This document shows, piece after piece, positions 1 to 8,658 of a stretch of DNA of 64,000 bases. Position numbers and translations under genes: made by a program. This DNA is from an uncultured Clostridia bacterium (GTDB lineage Bacteria; Bacillota; Clostridia; Christensenellales; UBA1242): NCBI GenBank assembly GCA_934793215.1, contig CAKVOP010000001.1, positions 124,001-188,000 on the forward strand, given 5' to 3'. Position 1 is the stretch's first letter. The number at the start of each line of letters is the position of its first letter. Below the pieces are notes generated by a model that made no database searches, was not told the origin of the DNA, and was given only the letters and a program-made list of their open reading frames with translations.

Positions 1-1
1 T

Positions 2-361
2 AGTGCAGATCGTGCATATGATGGCTATTCTCGCTCTTCAAATGGTTATGCAAGTAGACCAAAATACCAAAAAGTATATAATTTTGAAGAAAATGGCGAT
101 AATTTTAATGATTTTAGCGACTATTCCGCCCCAAAACCTTTATTTAATAAAAATTTGGTGCTAAAAAGCGAAACAAGAGAAGAAAAACCAAAGCAAGATG
201 TAAGTCGTTACAAAGTGGGCATGAGGGTCTTTTATCAAAAATTTGGTGAAGGGAAAATAGTTGATATAAGTGATGACGGACTTGTTGGAGACATTATTTT
301 TGATGATTTTGGCAAGAAAAGTTTGATGCTTGAAACGGCTAAACTTGACATAATTTCATAG
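2..361 (+). CDS. pcrA: ATP-dependent DNA helicase PcrA/UvrD, C-terminal end (partial)
   Basis: The reading frame is open from base 2 to the TAG at 359-361, so only the last 119 residues of a gene starting before the window are present. The final 50 residues (GMRVFYQKFGEGKIVDI and onward) match the conserved C-terminal tail of PcrA-type helicases, a Tudor-like fold that follows the SF1 helicase core and contacts RNA polymerase. The stretch before it is the usual poorly conserved Ser/Asn/Lys linker. ligA follows 8 bp later, and pcrA-ligA is the standard Firmicutes order, which supports the call. No helicase motifs are visible because the core lies outside the window. Confidence 0.85.
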   Translation, partial: SADRAYDGYSRSSNGYASRPKYQKVYNFEENGDNFNDFSDYSAPKPLFNKNLVLKSETREEKPKQDVSRYKVGMRVFYQKFGEGKIVDISDDGLVGDIIFDDFGKKSLMLETAKLDIIS

Positions 362-369
362 GAGGGGAA

Positions 370-2322
370 ATGGACAAACTTGACGAAATGAAGACGCTGA
401 TAAGCGAAATTGAAAAACACAACTACAACTACTATGTAAGGGATAATCCTACCATTTCGGACAGTGAATATGATAAACTCTATTATCACCTTGTTGACCT
501 TGAAAAGGAAACGGGAGTAACGCTTCCTTATTCGCCTACTTTGCGTGTTGGGGACAGGGTTCAAGAGGGGTTTGAAAAGAAACGCCATGAGGTGCCTCTT
601 TATTCGCTCAATAAAGTGCGTGATTTTGAAGAACTCGCATCTTGGGTGGCGGACATGAAAAGACTTGCGGACAATACTGATTTTGCAGTGGAATACAAGT
701 TTGATGGATTGCAAATCGTTGTTGAATATAACGACGGCGTGTTTGTGAGTGCTACGACCCGTGGAAATGGGACAATTGGTGAAGATGTTTCGTTGCAAGT
801 TAAAACAATAAAAAGCGTGCCTTTGCTCATACCGTATAAAGGGAAATTAATCGTGCAGGGCGAAGGCATGATGACTAATAAAAGTTTTGAAAAATACAAC
901 AAAACTGCCGAAGAAAAACTTAAAAATCCTCGCAATGCGGCGGCGGGAGCAATAAGAAACCTTGATCCAAAAGAGACAGCCAAAAGAAACCTTGACTATT
1001 TTTGTTATTCAATTCTTGCCTGTCCAGAGAAAACTTTTTCTACTCAACAAGAAATGCATCAATTTTTGGAGGATAATGGATTCAAGACTGGGGACTATTT
1101 TAAACTTTGTTCTTCATGTGAGCAAATTATCGATTGCATAAACGATATAGATAAAAAGAAAAGTAAACTTGATGTAATGATAGACGGAATGGTCATTAAA
1201 ATTAATAAAGTTTCTCCTCGTGAGGAAATCGGTTGGACGGCCAAGTTCCCTAAATGGGCACTCGCCTATAAATTTGAAGCACAAGAGGTTACAACGATTC
1301 TTCAAAATGTTACCTGGCAAGTTGGAAGAAGCGGAAGGGTTACCCCAATAGCAAATTTACAGCCTGTTTCGCTTGCGGGGGCCACGGTTTCAAGAGCGAC
1401 ACTCAATAATATAGACGACATAAGACGCAAAGATGTTTACGAAAATTCTCGTGTGTTTGTAAGACGTTCAAACGAAGTTATTCCTGAAATTATGGGTCTC
1501 GCCGAAAAGTTCGAGAATTCAATACCCGTCAAGGTGCCACAGGTATGCCCTTGTTGCGGGGAAAGATTGACGCAAAAGGGGCCACTTCTATTTTGCACAA
1601 ATCATCTTGGCTGTAAAGAACAAGTGGTAGATAGATTAAGTCATTTTGCTAGTAGAGAAGCGTTCAATATTGAGGGGCTGTCAATCAAAACCTGTCAGGC
1701 TCTTTATGACAATTTGGGTGTTCGAAGATTGAGTGACTTATTCAAGTTAAAGAAAGAAGATTTGTTAAAACTTGACAAATTTAAGGATAAAAAAGCCGAA
1801 AATATCGTAAAAAGTCTTCAAAAAAGCAAAATTATAGATTTTTATAAATTTTTATTTGCTCTTGGCATAAGTGAAGTTGGTGTGAAAACGGCAAAGGATC
1901 TTGCAAAACATTTTAATGGGCTAAACGAAATTAAGACCGCTTCAAAGGAAGATATTTTAGAGGTTGAAGATATAGGTGAAGTGATTGCCAATAATATAGT
2001 CTCCTTTTTTGAAAATAAAGACAATTTGGCTGAAATTGATAGTCTTTTAAATCAAGGGGTTTCTGTTAAAGAAAAGGATAGCCTTTCTCAAAATCAAAAA
2101 CTTAAAGGATTGACTTTTGTGCTTACGGGCACAATATCTAGAAGCCGTGCAGAAGTTGAAAAGGAAATTGAAAGCATGGGAGGAAAGTGCTCAAGTTCAG
2201 TTTCTAAAAACACTGATTATGTCCTTGCGGGTGAAAGTGCAGGAAGCAAACTTGATAAAGCCCGCACTCTTGGAATAAAAGTTATAACCGAAGAGGAATA
2301 TAACGCTTTAATTAAAGAGTAG
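370..2322 (+). CDS. ligA: NAD-dependent DNA ligase LigA
   Basis: LigA seals nicks in replication and repair using NAD+. The 650-residue product has the usual length. The adenylation motif KFDG places the catalytic lysine at residue 110. It is followed by the OB-fold region, a four-cysteine zinc finger beginning at C393, helix-hairpin-helix repeats (roughly 430-570) and a C-terminal BRCT domain (roughly 585-650). The start ATG at 370 has AGGAGGGG directly upstream and lies 8 bp after pcrA, so the two are probably co-transcribed. No key residue appears to be missing. Confidence 0.98.
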   Translation: MDKLDEMKTLISEIEKHNYNYYVRDNPTISDSEYDKLYYHLVDLEKETGVTLPYSPTLRVGDRVQEGFEKKRHEVPLYSLNKVRDFEELASWVADMKRLADNTDFAVEYKFDGLQIVVEYNDGVFVSATTRGNGTIGEDVSLQVKTIKSVPLLIPYKGKLIVQGEGMMTNKSFEKYNKTAEEKLKNPRNAAAGAIRNLDPKETAKRNLDYFCYSILACPEKTFSTQQEMHQFLEDNGFKTGDYFKLCSSCEQIIDCINDIDKKKSKLDVMIDGMVIKINKVSPREEIGWTAKFPKWALAYKFEAQEVTTILQNVTWQVGRSGRVTPIANLQPVSLAGATVSRATLNNIDDIRRKDVYENSRVFVRRSNEVIPEIMGLAEKFENSIPVKVPQVCPCCGERLTQKGPLLFCTNHLGCKEQVVDRLSHFASREAFNIEGLSIKTCQALYDNLGVRRLSDLFKLKKEDLLKLDKFKDKKAENIVKSLQKSKIIDFYKFLFALGISEVGVKTAKDLAKHFNGLNEIKTASKEDILEVEDIGEVIANNIVSFFENKDNLAEIDSLLNQGVSVKEKDSLSQNQKLKGLTFVLTGTISRSRAEVEKEIESMGGKCSSSVSKNTDYVLAGESAGSKLDKARTLGIKVITEEEYNALIKE

Positions 2323-2503
2323 AAGAAATTAGTTTCTAGATAATAACCATAATGAACACAGCGAAAAATAATTTGACCATTTGAAAAAATAAAAGCATTT
2401 GAGAAATATTGAACTCAAACTTATCAATTAGTTTAATTATAAGTGGTTTGCATTTCTAGGTGCCACAAGAAGGCTTAAATTTATAAAAACCTTTAAAAAT
2501 TTC

Positions 2504-2532
2504 TTGACAAGGTGGTGGCGGTTTGTTATAAT
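2504..2532 (+). promoter_or_regulatory. Promoter of the str operon
   Basis: A perfect TTGACA (2504-2509) and a perfect TATAAT (2527-2532) are separated by exactly 17 bp, with an extended -10 TG at 2524-2525. This is an ideal housekeeping sigma-factor promoter. The start point should be near 2540, leaving a leader of about 240 nt before rpsL. Confidence 0.93.
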
Positions 2533-2539
2533 AAGCCCG

Positions 2540-2735
2540 TATGCTTCGTTGTCGGAGGCAATGCTTGGATTATCCAACCTCGCATAAACAAACAACAGGT
2601 GTTCTTGCTGGAACAAGTTATGCCGATTTGCTTAAACGCAAAGTTACCCAAAGAGGGTGATCGTGTTGTTCATGTTTTACTAGAAAAAAGCATTTTTATG
2701 TGCGACAACGCCTGCAAGGATTGTCGCATTTTTTA
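2540..2735 (+). promoter_or_regulatory. rpsL leader with attenuator-like terminator
   Basis: The leader ends in an intrinsic-terminator shape: TGCGACAA (2701-2708) pairs with TTGTCGCA (2721-2728), followed by six T (2729-2734), 48 bp before rpsL. CGTTGTCG near the 5' end of the transcript (2547-2554) is perfectly complementary to CGACAACG (2703-2710), which overlaps the ascending terminator arm. The two pairings are mutually exclusive, as in an attenuator. A small hairpin with TTGGA/TCCAA arms lies at about 2565-2577. No T-box or known metabolite riboswitch motif is visible, so control by ribosomal protein or another ligand is only inferred. Confidence 0.7.
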
Positions 2736-2782
2736 ATCGACAAAAGATATTCTGCCGTAAAGCAGTTAAAAGGGGAACAGAT

Positions 2783-3163
2783 ATGCCTACAATAAACCAA
2801 CTTGTTAGAAAAGGAAGAGAAACTTTCGAGAAAAAGAGCAAAGCTCCACTTCTTGACGAGTGCCCTCAAAAGAGAGGTGTTTGCCTCGTTGTTAGAACTG
2901 CAACACCTAAAAAGCCTAACTCAGCGCTTAGAAAAATCGCCAGAGTAAAACTTTCTAACGGAACTGAAGGAACTTGCTATATTCCTGGTGTTGGACACAA
3001 CCTTCAAGAGCACAGTGTGGTTCTTGTTCGTGGCGGAAGAGTTAAGGATATCCCTGGTGTAAGATATCACATCGTAAGAGGTACTCTTGATACAGCCGGC
3101 GTTCAAAACAGAAAACAAAGCCGTTCTAAATATGGTGCTAAACGTCCAAAGAAAACTAAATAA
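2783..3163 (+). CDS. rpsL: 30S ribosomal protein S12
   Basis: S12 lies in the decoding centre of the small subunit. The 126-residue product contains the family signatures TPKKPNSALRK and GRVKDIPGVRYH, and ends in the basic tail typical of S12. The two lysines whose mutation commonly gives streptomycin resistance are both present, so the sequence looks wild type in this respect. It is the first gene of the str operon, with AAAAGGGGAACAG before the ATG. rpsG follows 71 bp downstream, and a short GCCC-CTA-GGGC hairpin (3192-3202) lies in the gap. Confidence 0.99.
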   Translation: MPTINQLVRKGRETFEKKSKAPLLDECPQKRGVCLVVRTATPKKPNSALRKIARVKLSNGTEGTCYIPGVGHNLQEHSVVLVRGGRVKDIPGVRYHIVRGTLDTAGVQNRKQSRSKYGAKRPKKTK

Positions 3164-3234
3164 TTAGGTTTGGAACAAATTTGCACAATTCGCCCCTAGG
3201 GCAACAATGAAATTAACAAAAGGAGAATAATAAT

Positions 3235-3708
3235 ATGCCAAGAAGAAATAGTGCAGTTAAAAGAGATGTTCTTCCTGATCCAATTTATTCAAGCAAAGTT
3301 GTTACCAAACTTGTTAACCAAGTTATGGAGTCTGGTAAAAAAGGACTTGCTCAAAGAATAGTTTATGGTGCATTTGACATCATTAAAGAAAAGATGGATC
3401 AAGATCCAATGGAAGTTTTCACAACTGCTATCGAAAATGTTAAGCCTGTGCTTGAAACAAAATCTAGAAGAGTTGGTGGTGCAACCTACCAAGTTCCTAT
3501 GGAAATTCGCCCAGAACGCAGACAAACTCTTGCCATTAGATGGATGGTTGACTTCGCAAGAAAGAGAAGCGGAGAAAGAGGAATGGATGCTAAACTTGCT
3601 GGTGAAATCATGGACGCCTACAACTCAACTGGTGCTTCTATAAAAAGAAGAGACGAAATGCACAGAATGGCAGAAGCAAACAAAGCTTTCGCACACTTCA
3701 AGTGGTAA
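3235..3708 (+). CDS. rpsG: 30S ribosomal protein S7
   Basis: S7 nucleates assembly of the 16S rRNA 3' domain. The 157-residue product matches the family throughout: PRRNSAVKRDVLPDPIYSSK at the N terminus, GGATYQVPMEIRPERRQTLA in the middle and RRDEMHRMAEANKAFAHFKW at the C terminus. The ATG has AAAAGGAGAATAATA upstream. It is the second gene of the str operon, after rpsL and before fusA. Confidence 0.99.
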   Translation: MPRRNSAVKRDVLPDPIYSSKVVTKLVNQVMESGKKGLAQRIVYGAFDIIKEKMDQDPMEVFTTAIENVKPVLETKSRRVGGATYQVPMEIRPERRQTLAIRWMVDFARKRSGERGMDAKLAGEIMDAYNSTGASIKRRDEMHRMAEANKAFAHFKW

Positions 3709-3784
3709 TCATTTGAAATTTTTGCGGGCTATTAATAATGTCTATTTATTAAGTAATAGGGGAATTATTATTAGTACGTTTTAA

Positions 3785-3831
3785 GAGGCTTGTCCTCAAA
3801 AGAAAATTCGTGGCTGGAAACATGAATTTTC
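3785..3831 (+). other. Hairpins between rpsG and fusA
   Basis: The 148-bp rpsG-fusA gap contains GAGG/CCTC (3785-3788 with 3794-3797) followed by an 8-bp stem GAAAATTC (3802-3809) with GAATTTTC (3824-3831). No T-run follows, so this is more likely an mRNA processing, stability or translational-control structure than a terminator. Confidence 0.45.
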
Positions 3832-3856
3832 GTTTAATTAATTAAGGAGAAAAATT

Positions 3857-5929
3857 ATGGCTAATAATCTAGAAATGACTAGAAACGTTGGTATCATGGC
3901 TCACATCGATGCTGGTAAAACAACCACAACAGAAAGAATCCTTTTCTATACTGGTAAAAGCCACAAAATCGGCGAAGTTCATGACGGCGCTGCAACCATG
4001 GACTGGATGGAACAAGAGCAAGAAAGAGGTATTACTATCACTTCTGCTTGTACAACTTGTTTCTGGAAAGACCACAAAATCAACATCATTGATACACCTG
4101 GACACGTTGACTTCACAGTTGAAGTAGAGCGTTCACTTAAGGTTCTTGATGGTGCTGTGCTTGTTTTGTCTGCTCGTGACAAGGTTCAACCTCAAACTGA
4201 AACAGTTTGGCGTCAAGCAAACAAATACAAAGTTCCTACAATCATTTATGTAAACAAGATGGATAGAGACGCCGCTGACTTTTTTGGCTGTGTAGAGTCA
4301 ATCGAACGCAGACTTAAAACAAAGGCTCTTCCTATTCAAATGCCTATTGGAGAGGCTGAAACATTCTCTGGAATTATCGACCTTCTCACAATGAAAGCAG
4401 AAATCTATAAGGACGACCTTGGAAAGGAAATCGAAATCACTGATATCCCAGCCGAACTTAAAGACAAAGCTCAAAAGGCTCATGATGAAATGATCGAAAA
4501 AATCGTTGAAACTGACGATGACCTTCTTGAAAGATACTTTGGTGGAGAGGAAATCTCTATTGAAGAACTCAAAAAAGCGATTAGAAAAGCAACTATCAAC
4601 AAGACATTTGTCCCTGTTCTTTGTGGTTCTTCTTACAAAAACAAGGGTGTTCAAATGCTTCTTGATGCTATGGTTGACTATCTTCCAAGTCCACTTGATA
4701 TCGATCACATTACTGGAATTAACCCAGAAACTGGCGAAACTGAAACTCGTGCTCCTGATGCAAATCAACCTCTTGCAGGTCTTGCATTCAAAATCATGAC
4801 AGACCCATTTGTTGGTGGACTTACTTTCTTCCGTGTTTATTCTGGAAAACTCACTGCAGGAAGTTATGTTTACAACTCAAATACAGGCAAAACTGAAAGA
4901 GTTGGTCGTCTTATTCGTATGCACGCTAATACTCGTCAAGAAATCACCGAAGTTGAAGCAGGTGATATTGCCGCTATCGTAGGACTTAAAGATACAATCA
5001 CTGGTCACACTCTATGTGACGAAAAACACCCAATTCAACTTGAAAGTATGGAATTCCCAGAACCAGTTATTCAACTTGCTATCGAGCCTAAAACAAAAGA
5101 CATGCAAGAGAAAATGGCTCTTGCTCTTGCAAAACTTTCAAGAGAAGACCCATCATTTAGAGTTTCAACAAACCAAGAGACAGGACAAACTCTTATTGCT
5201 GGCATGGGGGAACTCCACCTTGAAATTATCGTTGATAGACTTTTGAGAGAATTTAAAGTTGAAGCGACTGTTGGTAAACCACAAGTTTCTTACCGTGAAG
5301 CAATCAAGAAAGCGGTTAGAGCAGAAGGTAAATTTATTCGTCAAAGTGGTGGTAAAGGTCAATATGGTCACTGCGTTATCGATATGGAACCACTCCCAGC
5401 TGGTAGCGGGTATGAATTTATTGATAAAACTGTTGGCGGATCTGTTCCTAAAGAATATATCCAACCTATCAATGTTGGTATCCAAGAGGCCCGTATGAAT
5501 GGTGTTCTTGCTGGATATGAAACAGTTGATTTTAGAGTTACTCTTGTTGATGGTTCTTACCATGAAGTCGACTCTTCTGAAATGGCCTTCAAGATCGCCG
5601 GTTCTATGGCATTCCAAGAAGGTGCTAGGGCCGCTGACCCAGTTATTTTGGAACCTATTATGAAGGTATCAGTTGAAGTTCCTGATGAATATCTTGGAAC
5701 AGTTATGGGCAACCTTACTTCTCGTCGTGGTATGCTTACAGGTAACGAATCAGCTGCTGGAATTCAAATTGTTAACGCCGAAGTTCCTCTTGCAGAAATG
5801 TTCGGTTATGCAACAGACCTTCGTTCACAAACACAAGGTAGAGGAAACTATGTAATGGAACCACTCCGTTACCAAGAAGTTCCTAAGTCTATCGCTAATC
5901 AAATCATTGGCGAAAGAGCGTCTAGATAA
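3857..5929 (+). CDS. fusA: Elongation factor G
   Basis: EF-G is the GTPase that drives ribosomal translocation. The product is 690 residues, the usual length. The G1 loop AHIDAGKTT begins near residue 15, G2/G3 follow as RGITI and DTPGH, and the NKMD motif is present. The C-terminal EF-G domains include RGMLTGNESAAG. A good AAGGAG precedes the ATG. It is the third gene of the str operon. Strongly biased codon use fits a highly expressed gene. Confidence 0.99.
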   Translation: MANNLEMTRNVGIMAHIDAGKTTTTERILFYTGKSHKIGEVHDGAATMDWMEQEQERGITITSACTTCFWKDHKINIIDTPGHVDFTVEVERSLKVLDGAVLVLSARDKVQPQTETVWRQANKYKVPTIIYVNKMDRDAADFFGCVESIERRLKTKALPIQMPIGEAETFSGIIDLLTMKAEIYKDDLGKEIEITDIPAELKDKAQKAHDEMIEKIVETDDDLLERYFGGEEISIEELKKAIRKATINKTFVPVLCGSSYKNKGVQMLLDAMVDYLPSPLDIDHITGINPETGETETRAPDANQPLAGLAFKIMTDPFVGGLTFFRVYSGKLTAGSYVYNSNTGKTERVGRLIRMHANTRQEITEVEAGDIAAIVGLKDTITGHTLCDEKHPIQLESMEFPEPVIQLAIEPKTKDMQEKMALALAKLSREDPSFRVSTNQETGQTLIAGMGELHLEIIVDRLLREFKVEATVGKPQVSYREAIKKAVRAEGKFIRQSGGKGQYGHCVIDMEPLPAGSGYEFIDKTVGGSVPKEYIQPINVGIQEARMNGVLAGYETVDFRVTLVDGSYHEVDSSEMAFKIAGSMAFQEGARAADPVILEPIMKVSVEVPDEYLGTVMGNLTSRRGMLTGNESAAGIQIVNAEVPLAEMFGYATDLRSQTQGRGNYVMEPLRYQEVPKSIANQIIGERASR

Positions 5930-5953
5930 CGCATTTATTGAAATTCAATCTAT

Positions 5954-5995
5954 TTTTCTCGGGAGAGGACAAATTCGTCCTCTTCTGGGAGAAAA
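5954..5995 (+). other. Two-tier stem-loop between fusA and tuf
   Basis: TTTTCTC (5954-5960) can pair with GAGAAAA (5989-5995) around an inner stem AGAGGAC/GTCCTCT (5964-5970 with 5977-5983). A small ACCC/GGGT hairpin follows. There is no clean T-tract, so it is perhaps a partial terminator or an mRNA end-protecting structure before the separate tuf promoter. Confidence 0.5.
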
Positions 5996-6050
5996 TAACC
6001 CTTTATGGGTCAAAAATATTAATTCTAGATGAAAATCTTGCAAAATTGTT

Positions 6051-6078
6051 TTGACTTTGCAAAAAAATATGCTAGAAT
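6051..6078 (+). promoter_or_regulatory. Promoter of tuf
   Basis: TTGACT (6051-6056) and TAGAAT (6073-6078) are spaced 16 bp apart, with an extended -10 TGC just before the -10 box. It gives tuf transcription independent of the str operon. It also shows that an in-frame ATG at 6029 lies upstream of the promoter and is not the true start. Confidence 0.8.
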
Positions 6079-6112
6079 ACCATTAGTAAGTTTAAAAAAG
6101 GAGATTTTTAAA

Positions 6113-7300
6113 ATGGCAGAAGCTTATGTTAGATCTAAGCCACACGTAAATGTGGGAACAATCGGTCACGTTGACCACGGCAAAACTACTCTTACCGCCG
6201 CTATCACAATGCTTTACGGAACTCAAAAAATGAGATATGATGAAATCGATAAAGCACCAGAAGAAAGAGCAAGAGGAATCACAATCAACACTTCACACGT
6301 TGAATATGAATCAGAGCACAGACACTATGCTCACGTAGACTGCCCAGGACACGCTGACTACGTTAAAAACATGATCACTGGTGCTGCACAAATGGATGGA
6401 GCTATCCTCGTTGTTGCTGCAACTGATGGTCCAATGCCTCAAACAAGAGAGCACATTCTTCTTGCAAGACAAGTTGGTGTTCCATACATCGTTGTTTTCA
6501 TGAACAAAACTGATCAAGTTGACGATCCTGAACTTCTTGAACTCGTAGAAATGGAAATCAGAGACCTTCTTACTGAGTACGGATTCCCAGGAGATACAAC
6601 TCCAATCATCAAAGGTTCAGCTCTTAAAGCTCTTGAAGCTGCTCAAGCTGGAAATGTTAATGACCCTGCTTGCGACTGCATCAGACAACTTGTTGAAGCT
6701 CTTGATTCTTATATCCCAGAGCCAGCAAGAGAAACTGACAAACCTTTCCTTATGCCTGTAGAAGACGTTTTCACAATCACTGGTCGTGGAACTGTTGCAA
6801 CTGGTAGAGTTGAAAGAGGACAAGTTAAAGTTGGTGATACAGTTGAAATCGTTGGTCTTGGCGAAAGCAAACAAACAGTAGTTACTGGTGTGGAAATGTT
6901 CCACAAGTCTCTTGACGCTGCTATCGCAGGAGATAACGCTGGTCTTCTTCTTCGTGGTATCCAAAGATCAGATATCGAAAGAGGACAAGTTCTTTGCAAA
7001 CCAGGTTCAATCCACCCACATACAAAGTTCACTGCTGAAGTTTACGTTCTTAAGAAAGAAGAAGGTGGCCGTCACACTCCATTCTTCAATGGTTACAGAC
7101 CACAATTCTACTTTAGAACAACTGACATCACTGGTGTTATTGAACTTGAAAAGGGCGTAGAAATGGTTATGCCTGGTGACCACGTTAATATGACAATCAC
7201 TCTTATTAACCCAGTTGCTATTGAACAAGGACTTCGTTTCGCTATCCGTGAAGGTGGCAGAACAGTTGGTTCTGGTGTTGTTTCTGCAATCATCGAGTAA
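6113..7300 (+). CDS. tuf: Elongation factor Tu
   Basis: EF-Tu delivers aminoacyl-tRNA to the ribosome as a GTP complex. From the ATG at 6113 (AAAAGGAG upstream) the product is 395 residues and starts MAEAYVRSKPHVNVGTIG, as expected. GHVDHGKTT (G1), RGITI (G2), DCPGH (G3) and NKTD (G4) are all present, followed by the two beta-barrel domains. A 28-codon in-frame upstream extension is rejected because it begins before the promoter. A strong terminator follows. Confidence 0.98.
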   Translation: MAEAYVRSKPHVNVGTIGHVDHGKTTLTAAITMLYGTQKMRYDEIDKAPEERARGITINTSHVEYESEHRHYAHVDCPGHADYVKNMITGAAQMDGAILVVAATDGPMPQTREHILLARQVGVPYIVVFMNKTDQVDDPELLELVEMEIRDLLTEYGFPGDTTPIIKGSALKALEAAQAGNVNDPACDCIRQLVEALDSYIPEPARETDKPFLMPVEDVFTITGRGTVATGRVERGQVKVGDTVEIVGLGESKQTVVTGVEMFHKSLDAAIAGDNAGLLLRGIQRSDIERGQVLCKPGSIHPHTKFTAEVYVLKKEEGGRHTPFFNGYRPQFYFRTTDITGVIELEKGVEMVMPGDHVNMTITLINPVAIEQGLRFAIREGGRTVGSGVVSAIIE

Positions 7301-7302
7301 TC

Positions 7303-7349
7303 TAAAAAGGCAAAAAGAACAAACAAAATTGTTTGTTCTTTTTTTGCCT
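7303..7349 (+). terminator. Terminator of tuf
   Basis: Long stem AAAGAACAAACA with TGTTTGTTCTTT followed by a run of seven T. Outer bases AAAGGC and GCCTTT extend the stem. Confidence 0.95.
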
Positions 7350-7352
7350 TTA

Positions 7353-7407
7353 TTAGATAAAAATTAGATAAAAATTAGATAAAAATTAGATAAAAATTAG
7401 ATAAAAA
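7353..7407. repeat. Five perfect tandem copies of an 11-bp AT-rich unit
   Basis: The unit TTAGATAAAAA occurs five times without change, starting at 7353, 7364, 7375, 7386 and 7397. Its period is close to one helical turn, so the A-tracts are phased and the DNA is probably bent. The rest of the 7408-7667 gap holds only AT-rich sequence in which I see no gene. Confidence 0.95.
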
Positions 7408-7667
7408 TTAATTAAAAGACATATAAATGACATATTTTAAGATAAAAAGCAAAATAAATATATTTATATGGCTATAAAGATTTACCATCAAGTGAAAAAA
7501 GTGAAAGCAATGGAAACGAGAGCCTCGAAAATGAGAGATATTAGAATTCAACATTTGCATACATATACCGAACTTGATTAAAAGTTTTTATCATTTATAT
7601 GGTAAAATTATAATGTCAATTAAGTTAAAATATTTATGAGTGAGTCCTATTTCAAAAAATTCTCATA

Positions 7668-7696
7668 TTGACAATCATGTCGAATAATAGTATAAT
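7668..7696 (+). promoter_or_regulatory. Promoter of the WG-repeat protein gene
   Basis: Perfect TTGACA (7668-7673) and perfect TATAAT (7691-7696) with a 17-bp spacer, 30 bp before the start codon. Confidence 0.9.
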
Positions 7697-7726
7697 ATTG
7701 TTAGATAAACACAAGGTGGGAGATAT

Positions 7727-8563
7727 ATGGAATTACTAGATTTGCAACAAAAGAATTTAAAAGAACTTGCTTGGCGTGCTGCGGGAGAATTTGAAGAGAT
7801 AGTTTCTTGTGCAGGGCATGTCCTTTTGGTGGAGCGCAATCCGCAAGAATTTCAATATGTAGGTAAAAACTGGGAGAGCGGAATTTTAGCACAAGCATTT
7901 CCATTTTCTTATGGATTAGGTCTTGCACAAAAGACTGAAAATAGTGGGTATGTTTTCTATGATAAACGCGGAAGAGAAAGCAAAGAATATTATTATGCAG
8001 ACCAATATCATGGGAAAGTTGCACTTGTTCAACCAGAAAAGAATGGGGCTTTTTATTTTAGAAATTCCAAAGGTGACCTTTCTTCACCTCTTGAAATGGT
8101 CGGTTCATATAGTGATGGCTATTATGTAGTGAAATTTCCAAGCGAAAATTGTTATAGATTTGCAAATGCAGATGGTGATGTTAGTGTCGATTCTTTTGCC
8201 CAAGCGAATGGTTTTAATGGTGGCTTTGCTCTTGTTTGCACAGAGGGTGTTGTCGAACCTTATTATCGTGACATGCTTGGTAGACTTAGCGAAAGAGAAA
8301 CAAATTCTGGAAGAGATTTTTATCTCTTTGTAAACGATGTTTTGAAATTAAGTGAACTTAATGATAAATATTTTGAAGATGAAGATTTTGCACGTGGAGT
8401 AATTGAATTTGTTAAAAGAAAAACAACTCTTCTTTATAAAGAGGCGTTAGATCGAGCAGCTAAACAAGAGGTGCTTACCGAGTGTCGTGACGCATTTGCT
8501 TATGTTATTCAACGCGCACCTTATCTTGGATTTTGCGACCTTGCGATCAATCCAGAGAGATAA
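7727..8563 (+). CDS. WG-repeat-like protein of unknown function
   Basis: A 278-residue soluble protein with no signal peptide or membrane segment. Residues about 55-190 consist of repeated units resembling WG repeats: aromatic/Gly patterns such as FSYGLGLAQ, GYVFYDKRGRES and FNGGFALVCTEG. These are beta-propeller or beta-meander units found in many Gram-positive proteins. The C-terminal 90 residues are helical and charged. It is a monocistronic unit with a consensus promoter, an AAGGTGGGAG ribosome binding site and its own terminator. The function is unknown. The repeat assignment is by pattern only. Confidence 0.75.
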   Translation: MELLDLQQKNLKELAWRAAGEFEEIVSCAGHVLLVERNPQEFQYVGKNWESGILAQAFPFSYGLGLAQKTENSGYVFYDKRGRESKEYYYADQYHGKVALVQPEKNGAFYFRNSKGDLSSPLEMVGSYSDGYYVVKFPSENCYRFANADGDVSVDSFAQANGFNGGFALVCTEGVVEPYYRDMLGRLSERETNSGRDFYLFVNDVLKLSELNDKYFEDEDFARGVIEFVKRKTTLLYKEALDRAAKQEVLTECRDAFAYVIQRAPYLGFCDLAINPER

Positions 8564-8592
8564 TTTAATAAAATTCGCATAAAAATTAACAT

Positions 8593-8620
8593 AAAAAGGG
8601 GAAATACCCTTTTTATTTTT
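8593..8620 (+). terminator. Terminator after the WG-repeat gene
   Basis: AAAAAGGG (8593-8600) and CCCTTTTT (8607-8614) form a stem with a 6-nt loop and a T-rich tail. Confidence 0.85.
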
Positions 8621-8658
8621 CTAAATTTATGTTAAAATGATTACACTTGGAGGAGAAT

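Noticed and set aside
2512..2736. 74-codon open frame upstream of rpsL
   Set aside because: It begins inside the promoter, covers the attenuator hairpin and has no ribosome binding site or homology.
6029..6112. In-frame N-terminal extension of EF-Tu
   Set aside because: It begins upstream of the tuf promoter; EF-Tu starts at 6113 with a proper ribosome binding site and the conserved N terminus.
3869..7326. Long frames antisense to fusA and tuf
   Set aside because: Codon-bias shadows of very highly expressed genes, with no signals of their own.
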